64,000 bases of DNA from Nitrospirota bacterium. GTDB taxonomy: Bacteria > Nitrospirota > Thermodesulfovibrionia > Thermodesulfovibrionales > UBA6898. The stretch covers positions 1-64,000 of the forward strand of contig JACRMT010000016.1 of NCBI GenBank assembly GCA_016214855.1, in the 5' to 3' direction. Below the pieces are notes generated by a model. That model was not told the origin of the DNA. It ran no database searches and saw nothing but the letters and a program-made list of their open reading frames with translations. The position numbers and the translations under genes are program-made. Of the stretch, positions 14,644-23,876 are shown one piece after another; within the stretch, counting starts at the first letter, position 1; every line of letters starts with the position of its first letter.

Positions 14644-15330
14644 TCATTTTCTTACCTCATCGCTCACAATGCAGCCGTCAAGGAAGCGGATAATGCGCTT
14701 GCTGTACGCAGCAATATCAGACTCATGCGTCACCAGCATGACCGTAATATTGGCCTCGGTGTTCAGCTGCACAAAAAGGTCCATGATCTCCGCACTCGTC
14801 TTCGTATCAAGGTTTCCGGTCGGTTCGTCAGCAAAGATGATAGGAGCATTGTTCACCAGGGCCCGTGCAATCGCAACACGCTGCTGCTGGCCGCCTGAAA
14901 GCTGATTGGGGTGGTGGTGCTCCCTGCCCTCAAGCCCGACCTTTCTGAGCGCTGCCATGGCCTTTTGCCTCCGCTCTTCAGCAGAAACGCCCTTATACAG
15001 AAGCGGCAGTTCAACATTTTCTATTGCTGCTGTCCTCGAAAGCAGATTGAACCCCTGAAATACAAACCCGATCTTCCTGTTCCTGATCTCAGCGCGCTCG
15101 TCCCTGCTCAACCCGCCCACATCAACCCCGCTCAGCAGGTAGTTCCCGGTTGTCGGCTTGTCAAGGCAGCCGAGGATATTCATAAGCGTTGACTTGCCTG
15201 ATCCGGACGGCCCCATGACCGCAATGAACTCACCCTCTTCGATAGTCAGGGTCGTGGGACAGAGCGCCCTCACCTGAAGCTCGCCGAAGGTGTATGTTTT
15301 GCTGATGCCCCGAGCGTCGATCAGGCTCAT
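14644..15330 (-). CDS. MacB-type ABC exporter ATPase
   Basis: A 228-residue ATPase. Walker A GPSGSGKST, Q-loop (FVFQGFNLL), signature LSGGQQQR, Walker B IIFADEPTGNLD and switch His (VTHE) are all present, in the LolD/MacB class. The start is the ATG at 15330, one base after the adaptor's stop codon; a longer open frame upstream overlaps the adaptor and is unlikely. It powers the permease encoded 121 bp downstream. Confidence 0.94.
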   Translation of the reverse strand: MSLIDARGISKTYTFGELQVRALCPTTLTIEEGEFIAVMGPSGSGKSTLMNILGCLDKPTTGNYLLSGVDVGGLSRDERAEIRNRKIGFVFQGFNLLSRTAAIENVELPLLYKGVSAEERRQKAMAALRKVGLEGREHHHPNQLSGGQQQRVAIARALVNNAPIIFADEPTGNLDTKTSAEIMDLFVQLNTEANITVMLVTHESDIAAYSKRIIRFLDGCIVSDEVRK

Positions 15331-15331
15331 A

Positions 15332-16513
15332 TCAGAACATTTTCGGGGCAGCGGCAGCCGGCTTTTCATTGGCCTTGCCGAAAGATTCGACGATCACTTC
15401 CTGGCCTTCCTTAAGGTCATCGGACAGAAGTTCGCTGTGCATGCCGTCGCTGATCCCTATGGTGACCCCAATACGCTTTGGCGATTTATTCTCGACCACC
15501 CAGACGCCCGGCCCTCTTTGCTGCTTGCCGGCCTTCGTCTTATCCGGCGTGCCGGGACTGAAGCGCAGCGCTGCCTTTGGCAGCTTCAGCACATTGCCAT
15601 GTGTAGAGGTGATGATCGAAACATTAGCGGTCATCCCGGGCTTGAGCTTGAGATCAGGATTGGACAACTTGATCACAACATCATAGGTAACGACATTCTG
15701 GACAGATATCGGCGCGTTCCGCACCTGAAAGACCTTGCCTTTGAACGTGGTCTCAGGGTATGCATCAACCGTAAAATCAACATCCATGTCTGTCTTGATC
15801 CTGCCTATGTCCGCCTCGTCAACATTCGTGTCGATCTGCATCTTGGTGAGGTCCTGGGCTATGGTAAAGAGCGTGGGTGTCTGGAAACTTGCGGCAACCG
15901 TCTGGCCTACATCCACATTCCGCGAAACAACAGTGCCGTCAACAGGGGAGATGATCCTCGTATACCGCATATTCGTCTCCGCTGTCTTGAGCGTTGCCTC
16001 TGCCTGTGCGACCTGAGCCTTTGAGGCAGTCACCTGCGCCCGGGCAGTGAGAAAGTTCGTCTCTGCAGAATCGAGGTCGCTTCTGGCGATAAGGTTTTTC
16101 AAAAAAAGCTCTTTTGACCTGTTCATGGATCTCTGCGCGTCCGCAAGTGAGGCCTCTGATCTTTCGAGGTTAGCCTTTGCCAGCAACAGCCCTGCCCGTG
16201 CCTGTTCCACCTGGGCCTCGAAGGTTGCAGGGTCTATCTGTGCTATGATCTGGTTTTTCTTTACTGCGGAATTGAAGTCAACAAAGATCTCTTTTACGGT
16301 GCCGGAGACCTGTGTGCCGACCAGCACTGTGGTGACCGCATTGACCGTGCCGGATGCTGTCACCGTGGAGGTTATGTCACCCCTTACAACTTTTTCTGTC
16401 CGGAATTTTACGTCGTTTCCCTTGTTGCTGCGCCAAAAGAATCCGGCAGCTGCCAGCAAAGCGATAACAACAATGACAGCAATACCCCCCGGGGCACAAG
16501 TAATCTTCTTCAT
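15332..16513 (-). CDS. MacA-like membrane-fusion adaptor
   Basis: A 393-residue periplasmic adaptor: N-terminal membrane anchor (about 9-27), lipoyl half-domains (GTVNAVTTVLVGTQVSGTV and ISPVDGTVVSRNVDVGQTV), a long alpha-helical hairpin between them (about 105-190), then beta-barrel and membrane-proximal domains. It is first in a macA-ATPase-permease operon. A TolC-type channel gene at 17989 is the likely outer-membrane partner, though that one stands with an RND pump. Confidence 0.92.
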   Translation of the reverse strand: MKKITCAPGGIAVIVVIALLAAAGFFWRSNKGNDVKFRTEKVVRGDITSTVTASGTVNAVTTVLVGTQVSGTVKEIFVDFNSAVKKNQIIAQIDPATFEAQVEQARAGLLLAKANLERSEASLADAQRSMNRSKELFLKNLIARSDLDSAETNFLTARAQVTASKAQVAQAEATLKTAETNMRYTRIISPVDGTVVSRNVDVGQTVAASFQTPTLFTIAQDLTKMQIDTNVDEADIGRIKTDMDVDFTVDAYPETTFKGKVFQVRNAPISVQNVVTYDVVIKLSNPDLKLKPGMTANVSIITSTHGNVLKLPKAALRFSPGTPDKTKAGKQQRGPGVWVVENKSPKRIGVTIGISDGMHSELLSDDLKEGQEVIVESFGKANEKPAAAAPKMF

Positions 16514-16612
16514 CTTACCTCCGAACAGTCAGAAATCCGCTTTACTACTTAAACAATCGCAACGGCTCAATAGTTACAGCATAAGGAACCGGATACCTCA
16601 TGCAGTCGCCGG

Positions 16613-17716
16613 TCAGTGGACATTCACGCTCAGTTCAAAATCAGCAGGGCTGGTTGCAGCAGCCTTTGCTGCCTCAAAGGTGATGACACCCTGATTGTAC
16701 AGATCCATCAGATGCTGATCAAAGGTCTGCATGCCGTATTGGTCCTTGCCGGTTGAGATATAATCGCGTATATTCCCCATCTTGTCCTGATTCTCGATGC
16801 AGTCAGCAATACTGAGCGTGTTGCGCATCACTTCAATGACCGCGACACGGCCGGCATTGTCCTTTTTCCTGATAAGCCGCTGGGAGACGATGGCGGTCAA
16901 GGCTTCAGAGAGGCGTTTTCTGATGGTGAGCTGTTCGGAAAGATCAAACACGCTGATGATCCTCTGTATCGTCTTCGGCGCGTCCACCGTATGAAGCGTG
17001 GACATGACCAGATGTCCGGTCTCCGCAGCCTTTAAGGCAATGTCGATGGTGGTCCTGTCCCTCATCTCTCCAACCATGATGATGTCAGGGTCCTGGCGCA
17101 GGGCCGCGCGCAGGGCCTTGGAAAAGCTCTCCGTGTCGGACCCGATCTCGCGCTGGATAACAGAGGATTTGATCTCATTATGCAGGTATTCGATCGGGTC
17201 TTCGATCGTCACGATCTTGCAGGGCTTCGAATTGTTGATGAGGTTGATCATGGATGCCATGGTCGTTGACTTGCCGCTCCCGGTGATCCCGGTGACAAGG
17301 ATAAGTCCCCGCTCTTCCATGGCCAGGTCCTTGATTACCTGCGGCAGACCGAGGGCCTCAACAGACGGGATGTCGTAGGGCACGATCCTGAGAACAATGG
17401 CAAAGGAGCCCCTCTGACGGCAGATATTCACCCGGAACCTGCAGATGCCGGCAAGGGAGTAAGAACAGTCGAAGTCCTGCAGTGTCTGCATGAATTTTTC
17501 GATCTCCTCAGGCAGGACCGTGCGCGTCTGCTCGATGATATGCCGGACAATTGCATCTGCCTCCGCCACCTTCAGGGGTTCGAGCGATTTCACAGCCGCA
17601 ACGTGGCCGTGCTGCCTGAACTTCCATGGCGACCCTACACTCAGATGAACGTCCGAGACGTTCATCTCCTTTGCCTTATGAAGAACTTTCTGAAAAAGAG
17701 CGATAAGATTATTCAC
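16613..17716 (-). CDS. pilT: PilT-family twitching-motility ATPase
   Basis: A 367-residue secretion/pilus ATPase. Walker A GITGSGKST, Asp box (IVTIEDPIEYLH), Walker B (DIIMVGEMRD) and the His box (GHLVMSTLHT) are seen. It lacks the GspE N-terminal domain, so it is a PilT/PilU type that drives pilus retraction. The GTG at 17714-17716 is chosen because AGGAAGG lies six bases before it; the frame is open further up. No other pilus genes are in the window. It lies 100 bp upstream of the MacA-like gene on the same strand. Confidence 0.9.
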   Translation of the reverse strand: MNNLIALFQKVLHKAKEMNVSDVHLSVGSPWKFRQHGHVAAVKSLEPLKVAEADAIVRHIIEQTRTVLPEEIEKFMQTLQDFDCSYSLAGICRFRVNICRQRGSFAIVLRIVPYDIPSVEALGLPQVIKDLAMEERGLILVTGITGSGKSTTMASMINLINNSKPCKIVTIEDPIEYLHNEIKSSVIQREIGSDTESFSKALRAALRQDPDIIMVGEMRDRTTIDIALKAAETGHLVMSTLHTVDAPKTIQRIISVFDLSEQLTIRKRLSEALTAIVSQRLIRKKDNAGRVAVIEVMRNTLSIADCIENQDKMGNIRDYISTGKDQYGMQTFDQHLMDLYNQGVITFEAAKAAATSPADFELSVNVH

Positions 17717-17851
17717 AATGACCTTCCTGAATAAATAATTTATAGTCTGAATGTACTTCAGGGCATAGTTTACCATTTGGCCGTCTAAAACTGCCCCTGT
17801 TTACGCCTTCTTTTGATCTGTTTCGATCTGTTTTTTTGAAGATGGAGTCAG

Positions 17852-17887
17852 GGAAAAAATGTGGTAGCCGGTGGGGGACCGGCTACC
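17852..17887 (-). terminator. Terminator behind the TolC-type gene
   Basis: On the minus strand a 10-bp stem GGTAGCCGGT / ACCGGCTACC (17863-17887) is followed by ACATTTTTT. Two further weak stems lie just before it (CCTTAG/CTAAGG and AAGGG/CCCTT within 17886-17920). It closes the sulfatase-efflux operon and insulates pilT. Confidence 0.68.
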
Positions 17888-17988
17888 TTAGGAGGGGTTT
17901 TGCTAAGGGTTTTTGCCCTTGAAAATATCATACAGCTAAATAATGAAGCTTATATGAATTAATTATTAAATATATTTAAGAATTTTAA

Positions 17989-19296
17989 TTATCTGGTGCC
18001 CATGGCCTTTTCAAGACTTGCAGCCCCCACCTTATAGTCATAGAGAGCCTGAATATGCGCTGCCTTTGCATTGCTCAGCGCAACCTCTGCGTCCGTAACC
18101 TCAATGGGGTTGCCCACCCCTGCTGCATACCTGCCGGTGGCGATCTCATGATTTTCTTTGGCCTGGCGGACCGCCAGATCTGCAGTTACGATCCGCTCTT
18201 CTGCCTCATTAAGGCTCAGATAGTTCTGCTGCACCTCAAGAAGTACGTTCTGTCGCAGGGCCTCCTCATTTGCCGCAAGGATGCTCAGGTTTGCCTTTGC
18301 CTCTAACACCTGGTTCCTGGTAAGAAATCCGCTGAAGATAGGGATTGAAAGCGCAACACCCGCGTTCCAGCCGCCATCACGGGTATCCGGCCTTTCCCCT
18401 GACCACGACCATGAAGCGCTGCCGGTAAGCATCGGAAAATAGCCTGTCTTCGCACCGTAGACTGCCTTTTCCGCAGCTATACGCCGGGCAGTGAGCGCCT
18501 TCAGTTCAGGCCTGTTCTCATAGGCCTTTTTTACTGCGTCCTCAAGACCAACCACGTATTTTGTAAAAGATAGGTTGTCCTCAATGGTGTAATCAGGCGC
18601 TTCAGGCACTCCCATGGCATTATTGAGCGATACCATGGTGAGTCGAACGGCATTCTCTGCAACGATAAGGTTCAGTCTTGCATTGCTCAGGTCAACCTCT
18701 GCCTTTGTCACATCAAATTTTGGTTTCGTGCCGACCTCGTAAAAGGCCTTTGCCTGTTCAAGATGCTGACGGAACTGATTGACCGTCTCGTCGGCAACAG
18801 CCCTGTTCCTTTTCGCCCGAAGGTGGTTGTAATACGCCTGCTTTACGTTCAGAATTATCTGCTCTTCCGTATTTTCAAGATCAGACTTTGATGCCTCTAT
18901 GTTCTGTTTCTGTATGTCCACATTGGTTCCCGTCCTGCCAAAATCGAAAATGGTCTGTTTCGCTGCAGCGCCGGCAGAATACTGCTCAAACGAGTGAGAA
19001 GAGGAGAACCCCGAACTGAGCAAAGAGCTGACAGACGAACCGGAAGCAGACTTGACCCTGCCGTACCCCGCCGTCGCATCGAGTGTCGGCCAGTACCCGG
19101 CCTGTGCCTGTCCCTTCTTCGCCTCGCTGACAGCAACCGAACCCTGTCCCGCAAGCACATTGGGGTGTCTCTTCAGACCGATCTGGACCGCCCGCTCAAG
19201 GGTAACCAGTTCACCTCTGCCTATGATCTCCTCGGCATGCGCAGCAGGGACAAAAGAAAACGTCATGATCAGCAGCAGGAAAATTGTTCTTTTCAT
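17989..19296 (-). CDS. TolC-family outer-membrane efflux channel
   Basis: A 435-residue protein with a signal peptide (KRTIFLLLIMTFSFVPAAHA) and two OEP repeats of long helices. The inner turn motifs are G-x-G-N-P-I-E-V-T-D-A-E and G-T-K-P-K-F-D-V-T-K-A-E, one in each half. The start ATG at 19296 follows CGGAGGAACACTATA; a longer frame upstream is not favoured. It lies 54 bases after the RND pump and forms the outer conduit of that pump, perhaps also of the MacAB pair. Confidence 0.92.
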   Translation of the reverse strand: MKRTIFLLLIMTFSFVPAAHAEEIIGRGELVTLERAVQIGLKRHPNVLAGQGSVAVSEAKKGQAQAGYWPTLDATAGYGRVKSASGSSVSSLLSSGFSSSHSFEQYSAGAAAKQTIFDFGRTGTNVDIQKQNIEASKSDLENTEEQIILNVKQAYYNHLRAKRNRAVADETVNQFRQHLEQAKAFYEVGTKPKFDVTKAEVDLSNARLNLIVAENAVRLTMVSLNNAMGVPEAPDYTIEDNLSFTKYVVGLEDAVKKAYENRPELKALTARRIAAEKAVYGAKTGYFPMLTGSASWSWSGERPDTRDGGWNAGVALSIPIFSGFLTRNQVLEAKANLSILAANEEALRQNVLLEVQQNYLSLNEAEERIVTADLAVRQAKENHEIATGRYAAGVGNPIEVTDAEVALSNAKAAHIQALYDYKVGAASLEKAMGTR

Positions 19297-19350
19297 TATA
19301 GTGTTCCTCCGATTATAAACATTCATGGTGCATCTATTATACACCTTCGA

Positions 19351-22300
19351 TCAGGCCTGTACATTGCCCTGCTTCTGCCTCTTCAGATTTACCCTGAGGC
19401 GTACTTTTACCCATTCCTGCATCCTGTCCATATAGTAATAGACAACCGGCGTTATATACAGGGTCAGGAGCTGTGAAACCAACAGACCGCCCACAACAGC
19501 GAGACCTAAGGAGCGGCGGGAAGCTGCGCCTGCGCCGAAGCCGATCGCAATGGGGAGCGTGCCCATAAGTGCTGCCATGGTGGTCATCATGATAGGACGG
19601 AAACGCACGATAGCCCCCTGGTAGATCGCATCAAGAGGTGCAAGGCCTTCGCGGCGCTGCGCGTCGAGCGCAAAATCGATCATCATGATCGCATTTTTCT
19701 TCACGATGCCGACCAGCATGATGATGCCGACAAAGGCATACAGGTTCAGGTCCTTGCCGAAGATCATCAGGGTGATGAGCGCACCGAACCCGGCAGACGG
19801 CAGCCCGGAAAGAATGGTGAGCGGGTGGATATAACTTTCATAAAGAATGCCGAGCACGATATAGATAACAATAATAGCTATGATCAGCAGAAGCGCAAGC
19901 CCCCTGGTCGAGGCCTGATAGACCTGGGCTGTCCCCTGGAAACCGGTCGTGATGGTCGAAGGCAGGGCCCTGGCCTCTTTCCCGATGGCGGCCACCGCAT
20001 CGCCGAGCGGCACATCCGGTTTCAGGTTGAAAGAGATGGTCACTGAGGTGATCTGGCCGAGATGGTTGACCGACAGCGGTCCCAGATCATTTTTCAGTGT
20101 GCCGAGGGATGAGAGCGGGACCAGTTGATCCGCTGAAGAACGAACATAGAGCATGCCCAGGGCCGAAGGGTCGGACTGATATTGGGGTTCCAGCTCCATC
20201 ACCACCTTGTACTGATTCGTGGGCGAATAGATCGTGGTGGCCTGGCGTGAGCCGTAAGCCGAGTACAGCGTATCCTCGATCTGCTGGGCAGAAATGCCGA
20301 GGGCCGCGGCCCTGTTGCGGTCAATGTCGAGATTGACCTGCGGGTTCTTCATCTGCAGGTCAGAGGTGACGTCCTGCAGAAGCGGCATAGTGCGCAGCTT
20401 CATCTCGAAGGCCGATGCCTGGCGATAGAGTTCGTCCGTATCCGGACTCTGCAGCACGAACTGGTACTGGGCCTTGGACTGGGTCGCCTCAAGCCTTATG
20501 GGAGGCGGGTTCTGCATGAACAGCAGAATGCCCGGGACTGTTGCGACCCTGGGACGAAGTTTCTGGATGATCTGATCTGCATTCAGCGTGCGCTCATGGC
20601 GCGGTTTGAGTTTGATGAACATGCCGCCGCTGTTGCCTCCAACCCGGCTCCCGGTTGCTCCCACAGACGACATGAAGGCCTCAACGTTCGGTTCCTGCAG
20701 CACGATCTCGGCAAGCTGCTGCTGCTTGCGCTTGAGCTCGTCGAAGGATATGCCCTGGGCGCCTTCAGTGGTCGCGCTGATAGCGCCGATGTCATCAGGA
20801 GGAAGCAGTCCCATCGGCATGAGCGTGAAGAGCCAGACCGTAGCCACGGTCATGACCAGGGTCAGCACAATTGTCGTACGCCGAAAACAGAGCACCCTGG
20901 AAAGAGAGCGCTCATACAAACGAAGCATGCCATTGAAAAACCGTTCCATGAAGTTATACAGCATGCCGTGTCTCTCCTCCCCCGGCGGTTTCAAAAAACG
21001 GCTCGCGAGCATGGGGGTCAGGGTCAGGGACACGACCCCGGAGATGAGGATGGCAAACGTGATGGTAACGGCAAACTCATGCAGCATTCGCCCGAGCATC
21101 CCGGCCATGAACAGCACCGGTATGAAGACCGCAACCAGCGAGATGGTCATCGAGATGATCGTGAAACCGATCTCTCTCGAACCCTTCAGGGCTGCCTCCA
21201 TCGGCGCCTCTCCGTGCTCCATATGACGGACAATGTTCTCGAGCATCACAATTGCGTCATCCACCACAAAGCCGACCGACAGGGTCAGCGCCATCAGCGT
21301 GATGTTGTTGACCGAGAAGCCGAGGGCATACATGACCGCAAAGGTGCCGATGATCGAGAGCGGCAGCGCCAGACTCGGGATGATCGTGGCCGACAGGTTG
21401 CGCAGGAAGAGAAAGATCACCATGATGACCAGTCCGATAGTCAGCAGCAGCGTGAATTTGACGTCAGCCACTGATTCGCGGATCGTGTCGGTCCGGTCGA
21501 AGAGCACATTCAGCTCGACCGCCCCGGGCAGCTGCCTGCGAAAACTTGGGATCTGCATTTTAATGCTGTCGACCACCTCGATCGTGTTGGTGCCGGGCTG
21601 GCGCTGAATGGCCATGACAATGGCCCGGGTTGATTTCCCTTTGGTATTGAACCAGGCAGCCACCTTGTCGTTCTCAACGCTGTCGATCACGGTAGCGACA
21701 TCCTGCAGCCTGACCGGAGCCCCGCCGCGCCAGGCAATGATCAGCGGTTTGAACGCCTCGGCGTTGTACAGCTGTCCGGTTGCCAGAATAGTAAAGGCCT
21801 GCTTGTCTCCCTGCAGTCCGCCGGTGGGCAGATTGACATTGCCGGTGCTCAGCGCTGCTGCCACCTCGTCCAGACCGATCTTGCGGCTGGTCAAAGCCTT
21901 TGGATCGAGCTGCACCCGAACAGCATATTTCTGGGAGCCAAACACCAATACCTGGGCCACGCCGTTGATCATGGATATACGCGGGGCAATAATGGTATCG
22001 GCAAATTCATTGACCTCTGACAGCGGCAGGGTTGGAGAACTGAGCGCCAGGTAGAGTACGGGCTGGTCCGCCGGGTTTACCTTCTGATAGGAAGGCGGGG
22101 TCGGCATGTCTGCCGGCAGCTGGCGGGCCGCTTTGGAGATGGCTGCCTGCACGTCCTGGGCTGCAGCATCGATATTCTTCTCGATCGCAAACTTAAGGAC
22201 AATGACCGAGATGCCCTGCCCATTCGTCGAGCTCATCGAGTCAAGGCCCGCAATGGTCGAAAATTGCCTTTCCAGCGGAGTGGCAACGGCAGAGGCCATG

Positions 22301-22473
22301 GTTTCCGGATTGGCGCCCGGCAGATCGGCCCGCACCTGGATGGTCGGAAAATCGACCTTTGGCAGATCGTTCACCGGAAGGGCCCTGTACGCAAAAAGGC
22401 CGACCAGCATCACCGCCAGCATCACCAGGCTGGTCATGATCGGCCGTTTTATGAACAGCTCGGAAAGATTCAT
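19351..22473 (-). CDS. HAE1/MdtBC-type RND multidrug efflux pump
   Basis: A 1040-residue inner-membrane RND transporter with 12 membrane helices and two periplasmic porter domains. The start MNLSELFIKRPIMTSL, the proton-relay Asp pair in GFVVDDAIVMLENI (about residues 402-405) and the second-half relay Lys region (GIVKKNAIMMIDFA) are intact. The MdtB/MdtC-like N-terminus suggests drug or bile-salt-type substrates. It overlaps the adaptor by ATGA, so the two are translated together. Long open frames on its other strand are codon-bias shadows. Confidence 0.95.
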   Translation of the reverse strand: MNLSELFIKRPIMTSLVMLAVMLVGLFAYRALPVNDLPKVDFPTIQVRADLPGANPETMASAVATPLERQFSTIAGLDSMSSTNGQGISVIVLKFAIEKNIDAAAQDVQAAISKAARQLPADMPTPPSYQKVNPADQPVLYLALSSPTLPLSEVNEFADTIIAPRISMINGVAQVLVFGSQKYAVRVQLDPKALTSRKIGLDEVAAALSTGNVNLPTGGLQGDKQAFTILATGQLYNAEAFKPLIIAWRGGAPVRLQDVATVIDSVENDKVAAWFNTKGKSTRAIVMAIQRQPGTNTIEVVDSIKMQIPSFRRQLPGAVELNVLFDRTDTIRESVADVKFTLLLTIGLVIMVIFLFLRNLSATIIPSLALPLSIIGTFAVMYALGFSVNNITLMALTLSVGFVVDDAIVMLENIVRHMEHGEAPMEAALKGSREIGFTIISMTISLVAVFIPVLFMAGMLGRMLHEFAVTITFAILISGVVSLTLTPMLASRFLKPPGEERHGMLYNFMERFFNGMLRLYERSLSRVLCFRRTTIVLTLVMTVATVWLFTLMPMGLLPPDDIGAISATTEGAQGISFDELKRKQQQLAEIVLQEPNVEAFMSSVGATGSRVGGNSGGMFIKLKPRHERTLNADQIIQKLRPRVATVPGILLFMQNPPPIRLEATQSKAQYQFVLQSPDTDELYRQASAFEMKLRTMPLLQDVTSDLQMKNPQVNLDIDRNRAAALGISAQQIEDTLYSAYGSRQATTIYSPTNQYKVVMELEPQYQSDPSALGMLYVRSSADQLVPLSSLGTLKNDLGPLSVNHLGQITSVTISFNLKPDVPLGDAVAAIGKEARALPSTITTGFQGTAQVYQASTRGLALLLIIAIIVIYIVLGILYESYIHPLTILSGLPSAGFGALITLMIFGKDLNLYAFVGIIMLVGIVKKNAIMMIDFALDAQRREGLAPLDAIYQGAIVRFRPIMMTTMAALMGTLPIAIGFGAGAASRRSLGLAVVGGLLVSQLLTLYITPVVYYYMDRMQEWVKVRLRVNLKRQKQGNVQA

Positions 22474-23876
22474 TTCGCTTTTCCCCCTGACCTCTTCTCC
22501 TCTTTCTGCCCCTGTTCCTTTACCTTATCCTTATTCTCTGCCTTATCTTTTCCTTTCTGCTCTCTGCTGTCCTTGACCTTATCCTCAGCCTTAACCTGAT
22601 CTTTATCCTCAGCTTCTGTCTTATCCTTAGCCTTGCTCTTAACCTCCACCTTTGCCCCAGGTGAAAGTCTGAGTTGTCCGTCAGTAACCACTTTCTCACC
22701 GGGCTTAAGACCGCTCTCAATAACTGACTCATCTCCAAATGTCCTGCTCACCACAATTGATCGTGCTTCAGCGGTTGCGTCTTCCTTCACGACAAAGACA
22801 AACGGCCCCTTCTGTCCGGTCTGCACCGCCTGGGTTGGTACAACAACTGCGTTGCTCTGGGTCATAAGGGTCAGCAGCAGGTTCACGAACTGGCCGGGCC
22901 AGAGCTTTCTGTCGTTATTGGCAAAGCTCCCCTTCAGTCTTATCATCCCTGTTGCCGTGTCAACCGCATTGTCGATAAAGGTAAGGCTTCCCTGCAGAGG
23001 GGTCCTGTCGTCCTTTGAGAGCAATACTTCGACCTTAAGCGCACCGCCTGTCATGTATTTCTTGATTTCAGGAAGAGTCTTCTCCGGAACAGCAAAGCTC
23101 ACATTCACCGGTTGTATCTGGTTGATCGTGACCATGGGAGAGTCAGCGCTCGCCTTGATGAGATTGCCTTCGTACACTGATAGACTGCCGGTCCTCCCTG
23201 AAAAAGGCGACCGGATCGTACAATAAGCAAGCTGCAGATGCGCATTTTCGACCTGGGCCTTTGAAGACTGGACAACAGCCTCGAGCGCCACCGCATTTGT
23301 GCGTACCTGTTCATACTGGGTCTCTGAAACGTATCCCTTCTTCACCAGCTCCGCATACCGCCGCTCTTCTGCACGGGCATTCTCAAACTGCGCACGGTCT
23401 CTGGCAAAGATCGCTTCAGCCTGCTTCAGTGCTGCCTCATAAGGCCGCGGATCAATGGTAAAGAGCAGTTCCCCCTTTTTCACATCCTGGCCTTCTGTGA
23501 AGTGGACTTTTATCAGGGTCCCTCCCACCTGTGCCTTGACCGCAACCGTTGACGATGCCTCCACATTGCCGATCGCGTTGATCTGCAGGGGCACTGCCTT
23601 CTGCGCTGCAATGCCGATCATGACCGGAACCGCCGGTTTTGCCGTCTGCTGCTCCTTCTGTTTGCAGGCAACAGCGGCAACCATGAGCGTAATGACCGCA
23701 GCCACAAGGACTATAGAATTTACATTAAAAAAATCTCCCCTCGCCCCTCTTTGCCAAAGAGGGGTCACTAATGCCTCCCTTTGACAAAGGCTTGTCCCCG
23801 GATGAGGAGAGGTTAGGAGGGATTTACTGAACAGATGCAGTTTCAATTTTGAAACTCTAAATAAACCATTATCCAT
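22470..23876 (-). CDS. RND adaptor lipoprotein (MdtA-like) with repeat-derived ends
   Basis: A 468-residue membrane-fusion protein. The lipobox V-A-A-V-A-Cys (about residue 71) marks a lipoprotein. Lipoyl, helical hairpin and barrel domains follow (GNVEASSTVAVKAQVGGTL; TIRSPFSGRTGSLSVYEGNL). Two parts look foreign. Residues 17-49, before the hydrophobic signal core, are coded by a repeat element (TPLWQRGARGDFF). The last 55 or so residues are a charged Lys/Glu/Asp/Ala tail built of repeated words. The ATG overlaps the TetR stop codon (ATGGATAA). The unusual N-terminus puts the signal core about 45 residues in; a later start cannot be excluded. Confidence 0.9.
   Translation of the reverse strand: MDNGLFRVSKLKLHLFSKSLLTSPHPGTSLCQREALVTPLWQRGARGDFFNVNSIVLVAAVITLMVAAVACKQKEQQTAKPAVPVMIGIAAQKAVPLQINAIGNVEASSTVAVKAQVGGTLIKVHFTEGQDVKKGELLFTIDPRPYEAALKQAEAIFARDRAQFENARAEERRYAELVKKGYVSETQYEQVRTNAVALEAVVQSSKAQVENAHLQLAYCTIRSPFSGRTGSLSVYEGNLIKASADSPMVTINQIQPVNVSFAVPEKTLPEIKKYMTGGALKVEVLLSKDDRTPLQGSLTFIDNAVDTATGMIRLKGSFANNDRKLWPGQFVNLLLTLMTQSNAVVVPTQAVQTGQKGPFVFVVKEDATAEARSIVVSRTFGDESVIESGLKPGEKVVTDGQLRLSPGAKVEVKSKAKDKTEAEDKDQVKAEDKVKDSREQKGKDKAENKDKVKEQGQKEEKRSGGKAK
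23731..23825. repeat. Repeat element inserted in the adaptor gene
   Basis: CCCCTCTTTGCCAAAGAGGGG (23744-23764) is a perfect dyad apart from its centre, with a second weaker dyad (CCTTTGACAAAGG) 30 bp on. Translated on the minus strand it reads TPLWQRGARGDF, a peptide I recall as a common by-product of a dispersed repeat in such genomes. The insertion keeps the reading frame. Confidence 0.6.

Noticed and set aside
15290-16024. A 244-codon frame antisense to the MacA-like adaptor
   Set aside because: Full overlap with conserved adaptor domains; no recognisable protein features.
17863-17920. Possible cyclic-di-GMP or other riboswitch
   Set aside because: The conserved core bases of known classes are absent and the strand points away from pilT translation control.
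20596-21474. A 292-codon frame antisense to the RND pump
   Set aside because: Composition (Arg/His/Glu-rich) and full overlap with a well-conserved gene show it is a codon-bias shadow.
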